Positions 46,991 to 55,973 of a stretch of DNA of 64,000 nucleotides are shown one piece after another. The stretch lies in NCBI RefSeq assembly GCF_000832985.1, contig NZ_CP009920.1, positions 992,001-1,056,000 of the forward strand, given 5' to 3'. Both the position numbers and the translations under genes were made by a program. Every line of letters starts with the position of its first letter. The stretch's first letter is position 1. The notes under the pieces are model-generated. The model saw nothing but the letters and a program-made list of their open reading frames with translations, did not search any database and was not told the DNA's origin. The DNA comes from Priestia megaterium NBRC 15308 = ATCC 14581 (lineage in GTDB: Bacteria; Bacillota; Bacilli; Bacillales; Bacillaceae_H).

Positions 46991-47737
46991 TTATTTCGTT
47001 TGACTCGCTCTAATTTTCGTAATAGCTACTTGAGCTGCTTTTTGCTCTGCTTCTTTTTTCGAACGGCCTACACCAACGCCGAGCTCTTCACCATTTAACG
47101 ATACGCGAGATAAGAATTCGCGATTATGGGCTGGACCTTTTTCTTGCAAAACTTTGTATTCTAACTGTCCAACTCCATCACGCTGAATCACTTCTTGAAG
47201 CTGGCTTTTGAAATCCATCACATGAGAAAAAGCACCTTCATTAATTTTTGGAAAGACAACTTTTTTTAGAATCGTTACTACCGTATCAAGCCCTTGGTCT
47301 AAATAAAGAGCTCCGATAAATGCTTCAAACACATCGGCCAGTAAAGCCGGTCTAGATCGGCCGCCTGTCATCTCTTCACCTTTTCCAAGTAACACTAGTT
47401 TACCAAAATCCATTTCATTTGCAAAAGTAACAAGCGACGGTTCGCACACAACTGCTGCACGAAGCTTTGTTAACTCACCTTCACTCATCGTTGGATATTT
47501 TTTAAATAAAAATTGTGATACGGTTAGCTCTAATACGGCATCTCCTAAAAACTCAAGACGCTCGTTGTCTTCATACGGTCTTCTGCGATGCTCATTCACA
47601 TAGGATGAATGTGTAAATGCTTGAAAAAGAAGCGCTTCATTTGTAAACTGAATACCAATTTCCTTTTGAAACTCTGCAAAATTTTGCTTGAATTTCACGT
47701 TCATCTTTCGATCTCGATTTGAATATTGTTTAGGCAT
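46991..47737 (-). CDS. rnc: Ribonuclease III
   Basis: RNase III cleaves double-stranded RNA in rRNA and mRNA processing. The 248-residue protein has the nuclease domain with the signature [14 protein letters not shown] and catalytic acidic residues in [15 protein letters not shown], then a C-terminal double-stranded RNA-binding domain ([11 protein letters not shown] to [15 protein letters not shown]). The ATG at 47737 has GCGGAGGTA upstream; the reading from 47788 adds 17 non-family residues. It lies between acpP and smc, as in B. subtilis. Confidence 0.97.
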   Translation of the reverse strand: MPKQYSNRDRKMNVKFKQNFAEFQKEIGIQFTNEALLFQAFTHSSYVNEHRRRPYEDNERLEFLGDAVLELTVSQFLFKKYPTMSEGELTKLRAAVVCEPSLVTFANEMDFGKLVLLGKGEEMTGGRSRPALLADVFEAFIGALYLDQGLDTVVTILKKVVFPKINEGAFSHVMDFKSQLQEVIQRDGVGQLEYKVLQEKGPAHNREFLSRVSLNGEELGVGVGRSKKEAEQKAAQVAITKIRASQTK

Positions 47738-47830
47738 AAAATACCTCCGCTTACCTGCTTCAATTGTTTCGTAGTTTTTTCCTAACATCTCTCATTATAA
47801 AACGAGGTATCCTAAAAGATACACTACCTT

Positions 47831-47898
47831 TTCAAAAAAAGAGGTCTTTTTTTGAAATTCTTAAAAAGAAGAGAAAGCCCCGCTGTTTAACGGGGCTT
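47831..47898 (-). terminator. Tandem terminators after acpP
   Basis: First hairpin on the minus strand: AAGCCCCG (47875-47882) with CGGGGCTT (47891-47898), followed by a pyrimidine/T-rich stretch. Second: TTCAAAAAAAGA (47831-47842) with TCTTTTTTTGAA (47845-47856), a perfect 12-bp inverted repeat with a 2-base spacer. They close the fapR-acpP operon before rnc. Confidence 0.85.
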
Positions 47899-47917
47899 TT
47901 CATACATATACTACAGA

Positions 47918-48151
47918 TTAAATTTGGCTCTGTATGTAATTAACTGCATCTCCTACAGTTGAAATTTTTTCAGCTTCTTCGTCAGAAATTTCGATATCAA
48001 ATTCCTCTTCAAGCTCCATTACAAATTCAACTACGTCTAGAGAGTCAGCACCTAAGTCTTCTTTGAAACTAGATTCTAGTTTCACTTCACTTTTGTCTAC
48101 ACCAAGACGATCAACAATGATTGTTGTTACACGTTCTAGTACCTCTGCCAT
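47918..48151 (-). CDS. acpP: Acyl carrier protein
   Basis: AcpP carries growing acyl chains on a phosphopantetheine arm. The 77-residue acidic protein has the modification motif [19 protein letters not shown] with the attachment residue Ser37. It is preceded by AGGGGAGGTG. It is last in the fapR-plsX-fabD-fabG-acpP cluster, with an extra promoter candidate in the fabG-acpP gap that would allow separate high expression. Confidence 0.98.
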   Translation of the reverse strand: MAEVLERVTTIIVDRLGVDKSEVKLESSFKEDLGADSLDVVEFVMELEEEFDIEISDEEAEKISTVGDAVNYIQSQI

Positions 48152-48210
48152 TGTTCTTCACCTCCCCTCAAGTCATTATAGATGATTTCCATCTAAAATA
48201 CTATGGTTGA

Positions 48211-48239
48211 ATAATAAAGTTTATCGGTCGCCTAGTAAA
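48211..48239 (-). promoter_or_regulatory. Candidate internal promoter of acpP
   Basis: On the minus strand TTTACT (48239-48234) is followed by 17 bp and TATTAT (48216-48211). It lies in the 138-bp fabG-acpP gap. Start point near 48204, leader about 50 nt. Separate expression of ACP is plausible because it is needed in large amounts. Confidence 0.5.
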
Positions 48240-48289
48240 CGTCCCTTTGTACTTTATCACCAAATTACACTTTTCGTAAAGTGCATTTT

Positions 48290-49030
48290 TTACATCACCA
48301 TTCCGCCGTCAACGTGAATCGTTTGACCCGTAATATAACGGCTTGCATCTGATGCTAAAAACGCAACTGCGTTCGCAACATCCTCAGGCTGACCGAAGCT
48401 TGCAAGAGGGATTTGCTTTAACATTTCCGCCTGCACTTCTTCATTCAATTTATCCGTCATGTCTGTTGCAATGAAACCAGGAGCAACTGCATTCACTGTA
48501 ATATTGCGGCTTGCTAATTCTTTGGCAGTTGTTTTTGTTAAACCAATTACGCCTGATTTTGCTGCTACATAATTTGCTTGTCCAGCATTACCGCTGACGC
48601 CGACAATTGATGAAATATTAATGATACGTCCTGCGCGCTGCTTCATCATTTGACGAGTAACCGCTTTTGTACACAAAAATACGCCTTTTAAGTTTGTATT
48701 AATAACATCATCCCATTCGTCTTCTTTCATACGCATAAGAAGATTATCACGTGTGATTCCCGCGTTGTTCACTAAAATATCTACTGAACCAAATGTAGAA
48801 ATCGCTTCTTTTATCATTGCTTGTACAGAATCACTTTCTGCCACATTTGCTTGTACAGCAATTGCATCCGTTCCTAATCCTTTAATTTCATCCACAACTT
48901 CAAGAGCTTTCGCTTCGCTGCCAGAATAGTTTACAACTACTTTAGCACCAAGCTTTCCCAGCTCAATTGCAACGGCACGACCAATTCCGCGAGAAGCGCC
49001 TGTTACAACCGCAACTTTCCCTTGTAACAT
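48290..49030 (-). CDS. fabG: 3-oxoacyl-[acyl-carrier-protein] reductase FabG
   Basis: FabG reduces 3-oxoacyl-ACP with NADPH in the first reduction step of fatty acid elongation. The 246-residue short-chain dehydrogenase has [12 protein letters not shown] for cofactor binding, NNAG in [11 protein letters not shown], and the catalytic Ser-Tyr-Lys set with INISSIVG and YVAAKSG. It starts one base after fabD ends; the ATG has AAGGGGGAG upstream. Standard length. Confidence 0.97.
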   Translation of the reverse strand: MLQGKVAVVTGASRGIGRAVAIELGKLGAKVVVNYSGSEAKALEVVDEIKGLGTDAIAVQANVAESDSVQAMIKEAISTFGSVDILVNNAGITRDNLLMRMKEDEWDDVINTNLKGVFLCTKAVTRQMMKQRAGRIINISSIVGVSGNAGQANYVAAKSGVIGLTKTTAKELASRNITVNAVAPGFIATDMTDKLNEEVQAEMLKQIPLASFGQPEDVANAVAFLASDASRYITGQTIHVDGGMVM

Positions 49031-49031
49031 G

Positions 49032-49976
49032 TTATTCTCCCCCTTTTAGTGCGTCAATCGTTGATTTTAATGATGTAAGATCATTAACAGCATACACAGC
49101 CGCACGGCGATTTACTTTTTTCACAAGACCTGATAATACTTTTCCCGGTCCAATTTCAACAAATGTATCTACACCTTCTGCAAGAAGTGTTTCAACTGTT
49201 TCTTCCCATCTCACTGGAGAATACAGTTGTTCCACTAGCTTGTTTTGAATATCTTGACTGTCAGTAACCGGCTTTGCTGTTACGTTTGCTATAACTGGAA
49301 CCTTCGCATCGCTAAAACCCACTGTTTCTAGCGTATCACGTAGTTTTTCAGCAGCTGGCTTCATTAAACTAGAGTGGAACGGACCGCTTACCACTAGAGG
49401 AATCACGCGTTTTGCCCCTTTTTCTTTGGCAAGAGCTCCAGCTTTTTCTACGCCATTTACCGTACCTGAAATAACAATTTGACCCGGACAGTTAATATTT
49501 GCAAGCTGAACAGCGTCGCCTTCGCTTGTAATTTGAGCGGTAACGGCTTCTAAATCTTCCGCTGACATGCCAAGCACTGCTGCCATTGTACCTTGACCTG
49601 CTGGTACAGCTTCGTCCATATAGCGACCTCTTTTGTGAACAGCAACCACGGCATCTTTAAACGATAAAACCTCAGCAGCCACAAGCGCACTGTATTCTCC
49701 TAGACTGTGACCCGCAACAAAATCGGGTGTAATTCCGCTCGTTTTAAATGCTTCAAGCAGCATTGTACTCGTTGCTAAAAGAGCAGGTTGAGCGTGATAA
49801 GTTAAAGTCAATTCTTCTTGAGGCCCTTCAAAAATAATGTTTGAAAGATTGAATCCTAAAGCTTCGTCAGCCATATGAATCAGCTTTTTCGCTTCTTCTG
49901 TTCCATCATATAAATCTTTTCCCATACCAACAGTTTGTGACCCTTGGCCTGGAAAGATAAAAGCAATTTTCCCCAT
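49032..49976 (-). CDS. fabD: Malonyl-CoA-acyl carrier protein transacylase FabD
   Basis: FabD transfers malonyl groups from CoA to ACP. The 314-residue protein starts with the GQGSQ motif ([14 protein letters not shown]), has the nucleophile Ser91 in [10 protein letters not shown], Arg in the RGRYMDEA region and a catalytic His in [10 protein letters not shown]. It starts three bases after plsX ends, with AAAAGGAGAG upstream. FapR-regulated operon member. Confidence 0.97.
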   Translation of the reverse strand: MGKIAFIFPGQGSQTVGMGKDLYDGTEEAKKLIHMADEALGFNLSNIIFEGPQEELTLTYHAQPALLATSTMLLEAFKTSGITPDFVAGHSLGEYSALVAAEVLSFKDAVVAVHKRGRYMDEAVPAGQGTMAAVLGMSAEDLEAVTAQITSEGDAVQLANINCPGQIVISGTVNGVEKAGALAKEKGAKRVIPLVVSGPFHSSLMKPAAEKLRDTLETVGFSDAKVPVIANVTAKPVTDSQDIQNKLVEQLYSPVRWEETVETLLAEGVDTFVEIGPGKVLSGLVKKVNRRAAVYAVNDLTSLKSTIDALKGGE

Positions 49977-49979
49977 TTC

Positions 49980-50984
49980 TTATCTCTCCTTTTCTTCATT
50001 AGCAGTTTGTTCGATTGCTTTTTGAATAGTGGAAGACACATTGTTTTCCACCATATTCACAGCTTGCTTAATCGCGCTAAATACTGCATTCGCATCCGAC
50101 GAACCGTGCGCTTTGATAACAGGCGCATGCAATCCAAACAGCCCTGCGCCTCCATATTCACTGTAATCCATTTTCGCTTTTAACCCCTGCAGCTGAGGCT
50201 TTAGCACTGCTGCAGCTAACTTGCTTTTTAACGTGCTCATTAATTCTTGTTTAATCATAGAAAACAAGGAAAGCGCCGTTCCTTCAATGCTCTTAAGAGT
50301 CATATTCCCTGTAAAACCATCTGTTACAACCACATCCGCTACGCCGTTTAGCAAATCACGGGATTCCACGTTGCCTACAAAATTAAGATCAGCATTTTTT
50401 AGTAGCTGAAAGGCTTGCTTTGTTAAATCGTTTCCTTTTTTATCCTCAGTTCCAATGTTCAGCAGTCCCACTCTAGGAGCTTGAATGCCGCGTACTTTTT
50501 CGGCATACACAGACCCCATCACAGCGTACTGGAGCAAATGTTCAGGCTTGGCATCAACGTTTGCACCAACGTCTAGCATTAAAAACCCTTTTCCATCTAG
50601 TGTCGGAAGCGTCGGAGCAAGTGCTGGACGTTCAATGCCTTTGATGCGACCTACAATAAAAAGTCCCGCTGTCATTAACGCCCCTGTATTTCCTGCTGAA
50701 ATACAAGCGTCAGCACGACCTTCGGCTACTTCATTTGCCATTAATACCATAGATGCTTGTTTTTTGCGGCGCACAGCTCGCACTGGCTCATCAGTTGCAT
50801 CAATGGTTTCTTCTGTATGAATAATCGAAATACGATCTGAATTTGTTAAATATTTTTTTATTTCTGTTTCGTTTCCAATTAACGTAATATGTAATTCTTT
50901 AAATTGAGCAGTAGCTTTTTCTACACCTTCAATAATGGCTTTCGGTGCATGATCTCCGCCCATTGCATCAATAGCTAGTTTCAT
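49980..50984 (-). CDS. plsX: Phosphate acyltransferase PlsX
   Basis: PlsX converts acyl-ACP to acyl-phosphate for phospholipid synthesis. The 334-residue protein starts [20 protein letters not shown] and contains [32 protein letters not shown] and [13 protein letters not shown]. The ATG at 50984 has AAGGATGAG upstream; the ATG at 50996 has its site too close. It lies between fapR and fabD. Confidence 0.97.
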   Translation of the reverse strand: MKLAIDAMGGDHAPKAIIEGVEKATAQFKELHITLIGNETEIKKYLTNSDRISIIHTEETIDATDEPVRAVRRKKQASMVLMANEVAEGRADACISAGNTGALMTAGLFIVGRIKGIERPALAPTLPTLDGKGFLMLDVGANVDAKPEHLLQYAVMGSVYAEKVRGIQAPRVGLLNIGTEDKKGNDLTKQAFQLLKNADLNFVGNVESRDLLNGVADVVVTDGFTGNMTLKSIEGTALSLFSMIKQELMSTLKSKLAAAVLKPQLQGLKAKMDYSEYGGAGLFGLHAPVIKAHGSSDANAVFSAIKQAVNMVENNVSSTIQKAIEQTANEEKER

Positions 50985-51004
50985 GTTGCGTCTCATCCTT
51001 TTTA

Positions 51005-51568
51005 TTATTTATCCTTTGTAGAACGATACATTTTAAAAGTGCCAGAGAACACTTGCTCTTGCCCTACATAGCTGTTTACCTCAACGGTGGTTCGCACTTC
51101 ACTAGTTGACAGAACTTTCGCTTTTGCTATCACTCGTTCATGAAGCTTAACAGGGCGATGATAACGGATCGACGCATCTGCTGTGAGCGCTAGTTCATTG
51201 TTAATAACAGCGACAGCTAACGAATTAGCTTGCGCAAAAAGGTGGTGACCACGAGCGATTTGATTACGCTGAAACACATGCTCTGTTTTCACATCAAAAA
51301 TAGATATCGCTGATTGATCTAGTTCAATGTCGATAACTTCTCCAATTACTTCTTCAATCGGAAGCGAACGCACTTCCTCGTCTAGTTGTTTTGAAGCTAC
51401 ATGCTTAATACGTTCTCGCAGTTCAGGAATCGACAACTCTAGGCGGTCTAATCGAATTGTTTGAACGCTCACTGAAAAACGGTCTGCTAGTTCTTCATCC
51501 GTAATAAATGGGTTTTCTTCAATTGTCGTTTTTAATAGATGCTGTCTTTCTTTTTTACTGCGCTTCAT
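51005..51568 (-). CDS. fapR: Fatty acid and phospholipid biosynthesis repressor FapR
   Basis: FapR represses fatty acid and phospholipid genes and is released by malonyl-CoA. The 187-residue protein has an N-terminal DeoR-type helix-turn-helix ([42 protein letters not shown]; both only partly shown here) and a C-terminal hotdog-fold effector domain. A matching operator lies 19 bp before its own ATG, so the operon is autoregulated. Confidence 0.96.
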   Translation of the reverse strand: MKRSKKERQHLLKTTIEENPFITDEELADRFSVSVQTIRLDRLELSIPELRERIKHVASKQLDEEVRSLPIEEVIGEVIDIELDQSAISIFDVKTEHVFQRNQIARGHHLFAQANSLAVAVINNELALTADASIRYHRPVKLHERVIAKAKVLSTSEVRTTVEVNSYVGQEQVFSGTFKMYRSTKDK

Positions 51569-51586
51569 TGTCCACCATCCGAACTT

Positions 51587-51606
51587 TTAATACTAGGTAC
51601 TAATAG
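51587..51606 (-). promoter_or_regulatory. FapR operator
   Basis: On the minus strand TATTAGTACCTAGTATTAA matches the known FapR box (TTAGTACCTAGTCTTAA type) and is an imperfect palindrome. It covers the transcription start region just downstream of the fapR -10 box, so bound FapR would block the promoter. Confidence 0.88.
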
Positions 51607-51607
51607 C

Positions 51608-51636
51608 AGTATATAATCATTGCCTTCTAATTGCAA
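51608..51636 (-). promoter_or_regulatory. Sigma-A promoter of the fapR-plsX-fabD-fabG-acpP operon
   Basis: On the minus strand TTGCAA (51636-51631) is followed by 17 bp and TATACT (51613-51608). The start point falls inside the FapR operator, giving a leader of about 33 nt. Confidence 0.75.
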
Positions 51637-51782
51637 CATTTTTCACATGCTGTATTCTGTGCATTGACGTCGTATTAATGGCCACCAGCCGCTAACTCTT
51701 TCACACTAAGCCGCTTTTTATCTTTATAGACGAAAAGAGATTGAGACATAACTAGATCACTTCAATCTAAAGATGAACAAAT

Positions 51783-51974
51783 GGGATAAAGGCGCTCGTA
51801 TAGATTGCTTGTTACACCGCTGCTGATTTCCGTGCAAGACTTCGCTTTCCGCGGCCGGCCCGTGATCCTCCTTGTTCCTTACGCTTCTGCGGGGTCTCAT
51901 CTATTCCGCTTTCCCCGCAGGAGTGCCTTGCCCTTCACTTAACAGTTAGAAGCACCTACATACCCATCACATAC
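51783..51974. repeat. GC-rich dispersed repeat inserted in element copy B
   Basis: A 192-bp segment present in copy B and absent from copy A at the equivalent point. Its core, with CTTTCCGCGGCC, GGGGTCTCATC and CCCGCAGGAGTG, belongs to a family of GC-rich intergenic repeats I recognise from many Bacillaceae. It is markedly richer in GC than its surroundings and can form several stems. No ORF and no transposase. Confidence 0.7.
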
Positions 51975-52006
51975 ATGAAATCTACGTTCATCATCACAAT
52001 GAAAAA

Positions 52007-52032
52007 AATCCGAACGATTGATCGTTCGGATT
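52007..52032 (-). terminator. Intrinsic terminator after recG, inside repeat copy B
   Basis: AATCCGAACGAT (52007-52018) and ATCGTTCGGATT (52021-52032) form a 12-bp stem with a 2-base spacer; the minus strand continues TTTTTTC. It lies 38 bp past the recG stop. Confidence 0.88.
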
Positions 52033-52069
52033 TTCCTTCAACTAAACTACTTTGTTTCAGTCTCTTTTA

Positions 52070-54118
52070 CTAATCAAATTTTTCTCCAGTCAATACGCCC
52101 GTTGCTTCTAATTGTATTCTCAGCAGTGCAAACTGATCTTCTGTCCAAAAGCTGTCGGAATTTACAAGCTTAGCAGCATCTTCTCGAGCTACTTCAAGCG
52201 CACGGTAATCGTGCACCATATCGGCTACTTTAAACTCAGGCATCCCGCTTTGTTTTCTACCAAAGAAATCACCAGGCCCACGAAGCTCTAAGTCTCTTTC
52301 TGATAATACAAATCCATCGTTTGTTTCCGTCATAATGGTCATTCGTTCTTTTCCCACTTCTGATTTCGGATCTGCGAGCAGAATACAATACGACTGTGCA
52401 TCTCCTCGCCCTACGCGTCCTCTTAGCTGATGAAGCTGAGATAACCCAAAGCGCTCTGCATCATAAATGACCATCACGGTTGCATTCGGAACGTTCACTC
52501 CTACTTCTACAACCGTTGTTGATACTAAAATCTGCACGTCATTTACGCTAAACTGTTTCATCACTTCTTCTTTTTCATCAGCTGACAACCTTCCGTGCAT
52601 GAGACCAACGCTTGCTTTTCCATTAAAATAGTGAGCGAGTGTTGCATGCACATCAATTGCATTTTGAACATCCAGCTTGTCCGATTCTTCAATCAACGGA
52701 CAAATAACGTAAGCTTGTCTGCCGTCATGTATTTCTTTTTCAACGAAATGTAAAATACGTTCAAGCATATCATGTTTTACCCAGTATGTTTCAATTGCCT
52801 TACGTCCTGCTGGCATTTCATCGATAATGGACACATCCATTTCTCCAAATACCGTAATAGCAAGGGTTCTTGGAATAGGAGTCGCCGTCATAAACAGTAC
52901 ATCCGGACTCTCACCTTTTTCACGTAAAACCCGGCGCTGCCCAACTCCAAAGCGGTGCTGTTCATCCGTAATGACGAGCCCTAAACTACTATATATAACT
53001 TCGTCTTGAATTAAGGCATGTGTACCTACTAATACATGAACATCTCCGTTTTTCACTCGCTGAAGCAGCTCTCTTCTTGCTTTTCCTTTAACAGACCCTG
53101 TTAGCAAGCCTACGCTGATGCCTACCTTTTCAAGCATCGCAGTCAATGACTCAGCATGCTGTTCAGCTAAAATTTCAGTCGGTACCATTAAAGCACCTTG
53201 ATGCCCTGCTAAAACAGTGGCGTATAAAGCAACCGCTGCTACGACTGTTTTACCTGACCCTACATCACCTTGCAGCAAGCGATTCATGCGATAAGGCGAT
53301 TTCATATCGTGCGTAATTTCGTTTACTACACGTTTTTGAGCGTTTGTTAACGGAAACGGCAGCAGGTTCGTGAAGTTTACCAGCTCAGTTGAATCAAATG
53401 CTTGCTTCATTCCAGGCGTTTCTTCTCTTTCGCGCTTTCTAAGCGCCTGCATTTTTAATTGAAAAAGTAGAAATTCTTCATAGACAAATCGACGTCTTGC
53501 TTGTTTTAAATCTTCATGATCACGAGGTAAGTGAATACTTCTAACCGCTTCTTCACGCGTTACTAGTTTGTATCTAGAACGAATAGAGGCCGGGAGCATA
53601 TCCTGAATGCTACTGCCATAATTCTTCAACGCAAGAGAGACGAACTTCCGCATTCCTTTGACCGTTAAGCTGCCTTTAACCGAGTAAACAGGCTCAATCG
53701 TTTGATTTTTAACAAACGGAGAAAATTGAAGCTCCTGCAAGTTAAGCGTTTGCCGGTGCTGATCCCATTTCCCCGTAACCGTAACAGTTTGATCGATTTC
53801 TAACTTTGATTTATAGTATGGGCGATTAAAACAAGTAACCGTAATCAAATAGCGGTTTACTAGCAGCCGAAACGTAAGGCGCGAACGCTTTTTTCCGTAA
53901 TACGTAAGCGAGGGGACGCTGTGAACCTTTCCTTCTACGGTGACCTTTTCGTCGTGCTTTGCTTCAGCCAAATCTTTTAACTCATAATCTTCATAGCGGT
54001 ATGGGAAATGTTCTAACAAGTCATGCACACTATGAATATGCATATCCTCTAATGCTTGTGCTGTTTCCTCTCCAATACCTTTAATGGTTTTAATTGAAAT
54101 AGTTGTTAGTTCATTCAC
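52070..54118 (-). CDS. recG: ATP-dependent DNA helicase RecG
   Basis: RecG remodels stalled forks and branched DNA. The 682-residue protein has an N-terminal wedge/OB domain (KHDEKVTVEGKVHS, LTYYGKKRSRLTFRLL), Walker A in LLQGDVGSGKTVVAAVAL near residue 280, the DEQH-type motif ITDEQHRFGVGQR, MTATPIPRT and the C-terminal helicase domain with QLRGRVGRG. The start is GTG, overlapping the sdaAA end by 8 bp, with no strong ribosome site, so translation is likely coupled. Confidence 0.96.
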   Translation of the reverse strand: MNELTTISIKTIKGIGEETAQALEDMHIHSVHDLLEHFPYRYEDYELKDLAEAKHDEKVTVEGKVHSVPSLTYYGKKRSRLTFRLLVNRYLITVTCFNRPYYKSKLEIDQTVTVTGKWDQHRQTLNLQELQFSPFVKNQTIEPVYSVKGSLTVKGMRKFVSLALKNYGSSIQDMLPASIRSRYKLVTREEAVRSIHLPRDHEDLKQARRRFVYEEFLLFQLKMQALRKREREETPGMKQAFDSTELVNFTNLLPFPLTNAQKRVVNEITHDMKSPYRMNRLLQGDVGSGKTVVAAVALYATVLAGHQGALMVPTEILAEQHAESLTAMLEKVGISVGLLTGSVKGKARRELLQRVKNGDVHVLVGTHALIQDEVIYSSLGLVITDEQHRFGVGQRRVLREKGESPDVLFMTATPIPRTLAITVFGEMDVSIIDEMPAGRKAIETYWVKHDMLERILHFVEKEIHDGRQAYVICPLIEESDKLDVQNAIDVHATLAHYFNGKASVGLMHGRLSADEKEEVMKQFSVNDVQILVSTTVVEVGVNVPNATVMVIYDAERFGLSQLHQLRGRVGRGDAQSYCILLADPKSEVGKERMTIMTETNDGFVLSERDLELRGPGDFFGRKQSGMPEFKVADMVHDYRALEVAREDAAKLVNSDSFWTEDQFALLRIQLEATGVLTGEKFD

Positions 54119-54998
54119 TTTTATTTAATGCAATACCAAAGATCTTCGCTTCAAGCTCGCGACCTGTTGGTGTTGCCGCTAAGCCTCCTTGTGCAGTTTC
54201 TCGTAATGCAACCGGCATTGTTTGACCAATTTTATACATAGCATCAATGACTTCATCACATGGAATACGACTTGTAATGCCTGCTAAGGCCATATCTGCT
54301 GCAATCATTGCATTCGCCGCTCCCATTGCGTTTCGTTTCACACATGGAACTTCTACTAGCCCCGCTACTGGGTCACATACTAATCCTAGCATATTTTTGA
54401 GAGTAATTGCCATTGCTTCAGCTGCCTGACTCGGTGTACCTCCTGCCATTTCAACAATCGCTGCCGCTGCCATACCTGAAGCTGAACCAACTTCTGCTTG
54501 ACATCCACCTGCTGCTCCTGAAATAGACGCATTATTGGCTACAACAAACCCAAAAGCACCTGATGTAAATAGAAATTCAATCATTTCTTTACGAGTTGGG
54601 TTTAGCTTATGTTGCACTGCAAACAGCGTTCCTGGCACTACTCCAGCAGATCCAGCAGTAGGTGTTGCACAGATTGTCCCCATTGCCGCATTTACTTCGT
54701 TTGTCGCTACAGCTTTGCTGACTGCATCTAAAATTAAATTTCCAGATAAAGATTTTCCACTTTGAATATAGTTTTGAAGCAGCACTGCATCTCCGCCTGT
54801 TAAACCTGTAACAGACTGTACCCCTTTTAAACCGCGTTCAACCGCTTCTTCCATAACCGTTAAGTTCCGGTCCATTTTTTCCATGATTTCTTCACGAGTA
54901 ACTCCCGTGATATCTATTTCCTGTTGAATCATAATCTCTGCAATTTTTACATTTTGACTTTCTGCTAATTCTACTAGTTCTGCTACGTTTCGAAACAT
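54111..54998 (-). CDS. sdaAA: L-serine dehydratase, alpha subunit SdaAA
   Basis: SdaAA is the iron-sulphur catalytic subunit that deaminates serine to pyruvate and ammonia. The 295-residue protein contains ATPTAGSAGVVPGTL, GGCQAEVGSASGMAAAA and LVCDPVAGLVEVPCVKRNA, which hold the conserved cysteines for the cluster. The ATG at 54998 (MFRNVAELVEL) has GCGGAGG upstream; the longer frame from 55055 is not supported. It follows sdaAB by 100 bp and is coupled to recG. Confidence 0.96.
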   Translation of the reverse strand: MFRNVAELVELAESQNVKIAEIMIQQEIDITGVTREEIMEKMDRNLTVMEEAVERGLKGVQSVTGLTGGDAVLLQNYIQSGKSLSGNLILDAVSKAVATNEVNAAMGTICATPTAGSAGVVPGTLFAVQHKLNPTRKEMIEFLFTSGAFGFVVANNASISGAAGGCQAEVGSASGMAAAAIVEMAGGTPSQAAEAMAITLKNMLGLVCDPVAGLVEVPCVKRNAMGAANAMIAADMALAGITSRIPCDEVIDAMYKIGQTMPVALRETAQGGLAATPTGRELEAKIFGIALNKSE

Positions 54999-55098
54999 AT
55001 AGTAACCTCCGCTATCATTCTGTCTTATTTTCACTTTAGAATCATCTATAATCACTCGGCTCCAGTTATTCTCTCAAGCCGGTCCTATTCGCTCTATC

Positions 55099-55761
55099 CT
55101 ACTCAACCATTCTTGTTACTTGAATAATGTGAGGCAATGTTTTTAACTCTTCAATTACATCATCTTCAATATTCGTATCCATTTCAATTGCCATGAGCGC
55201 TACTTCTCCGCGCTCTTTGCGAGATACTTCCATATGTCCGATATTAATTGAGTGTTTCATCAAAATATTCGTAACGGTCGCAATGGCACCAAATCGGTCA
55301 TTATGCACAACGAGAATAGCTGGATTCATGCCTGATAAATTTAATTCAAATCCGTTCAGCTCCGTAATTTGAATTTTTCCTCCACCAATTGAAATTCCAA
55401 CAACTTCAATTTCCTTTAATCCGTCGCTCATTTTGATGCGAGCAGTATTCGGATGATCTGTGATTGCCGCTTCCTCAACAAATGTGACGTCCATTCCTTC
55501 TTTTTTAGCTAAGTCCAAAGATTGCGGAATACGCTGGTCGAACGTATCAAAATCTAAAATACCGCCAATCAGCGCTACGTCTGTTCCGTGCCCTTTATAC
55601 GTTTGAGCAAAAGAACCGTACAGTGAAACCACAACTTTTGTGGGCTGCTTGCCAAAAAGCGTTCGTGCAACGCGTCCAATACGCGCTGCACCAGCTGTAT
55701 GTGAGCTAGATGGTCCAATCATTACCGGACCAATAATATCAAAGACAGATTTATATTTCAT
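55099..55761 (-). CDS. sdaAB: L-serine dehydratase, beta subunit SdaAB
   Basis: SdaAB is the beta subunit of the two-subunit iron-sulphur serine dehydratase. The 220-residue protein has the family N-terminal motif GPVMIGPSSSHTAGAARIG, a middle alpha-beta domain, and a C-terminal ACT domain (AILVVHNDRFGAIATVTNIL, then HMEVSRKERGEVALM). The ACT domain may sense serine. The ATG has AGGGGGAAAA upstream. It lies downstream of an EIIC-like transporter gene, with a terminator between. Confidence 0.96.
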   Translation of the reverse strand: MKYKSVFDIIGPVMIGPSSSHTAGAARIGRVARTLFGKQPTKVVVSLYGSFAQTYKGHGTDVALIGGILDFDTFDQRIPQSLDLAKKEGMDVTFVEEAAITDHPNTARIKMSDGLKEIEVVGISIGGGKIQITELNGFELNLSGMNPAILVVHNDRFGAIATVTNILMKHSINIGHMEVSRKERGEVALMAIEMDTNIEDDVIEELKTLPHIIQVTRMVE

Positions 55762-55891
55762 AAGGATTTTCCCCCTGCTATTTAGACATTGTTATTACTT
55801 ATATGTTACTTGAGCTTTTGACTTTTTGGAAGCTTTGTTTCACGCTCTTAAAAAATTTAAAAATTCTCATTTTTATTAGGGACTCACGTAC

Positions 55892-55944
55892 AAAAAAAGC
55901 GGTGTATTTATCCATAAAAATAAGATAAGCACACCGCTTTTTTT
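55892..55944. terminator. Bidirectional terminator between the EIIC-like gene and sdaAB
   Basis: AAAAAAAGCGGTGT (55892-55905) pairs perfectly with ACACCGCTTTTTTT (55931-55944) around a 25-base loop that itself has a TTATC/GATAA pairing. It lies 29 bp past the stop of the EIIC-like gene. Confidence 0.9.
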
Positions 55945-55973
55945 ACTATATTATGCAGGAAAAGATGAATTAC

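Larger units (their letters stand above)
51733..52068. repeat. Small dispersed element with inverted ends, copy B (interrupted)
   Basis: 336 bp with left end AAAAGAGATTGAGACATAAC and right end, on the minus strand, AAAAGAGACTGAAACAAAG: imperfect inverted repeats. Outside the central insert it aligns with copy A (42181-42324), including the shared hairpin and the ATGAAAnCTnCGT block. It begins one base after the recG stop. The stretch 51637-51732 between it and the fapR promoter holds nothing recognisable. Confidence 0.75.

Noticed and set aside
51637-51732. Search for a tRNA or small RNA in the fapR-recG gap
   Set aside because: No cloverleaf or promoter-terminator pair is visible; the gap is explained by the promoter and the repeat element.
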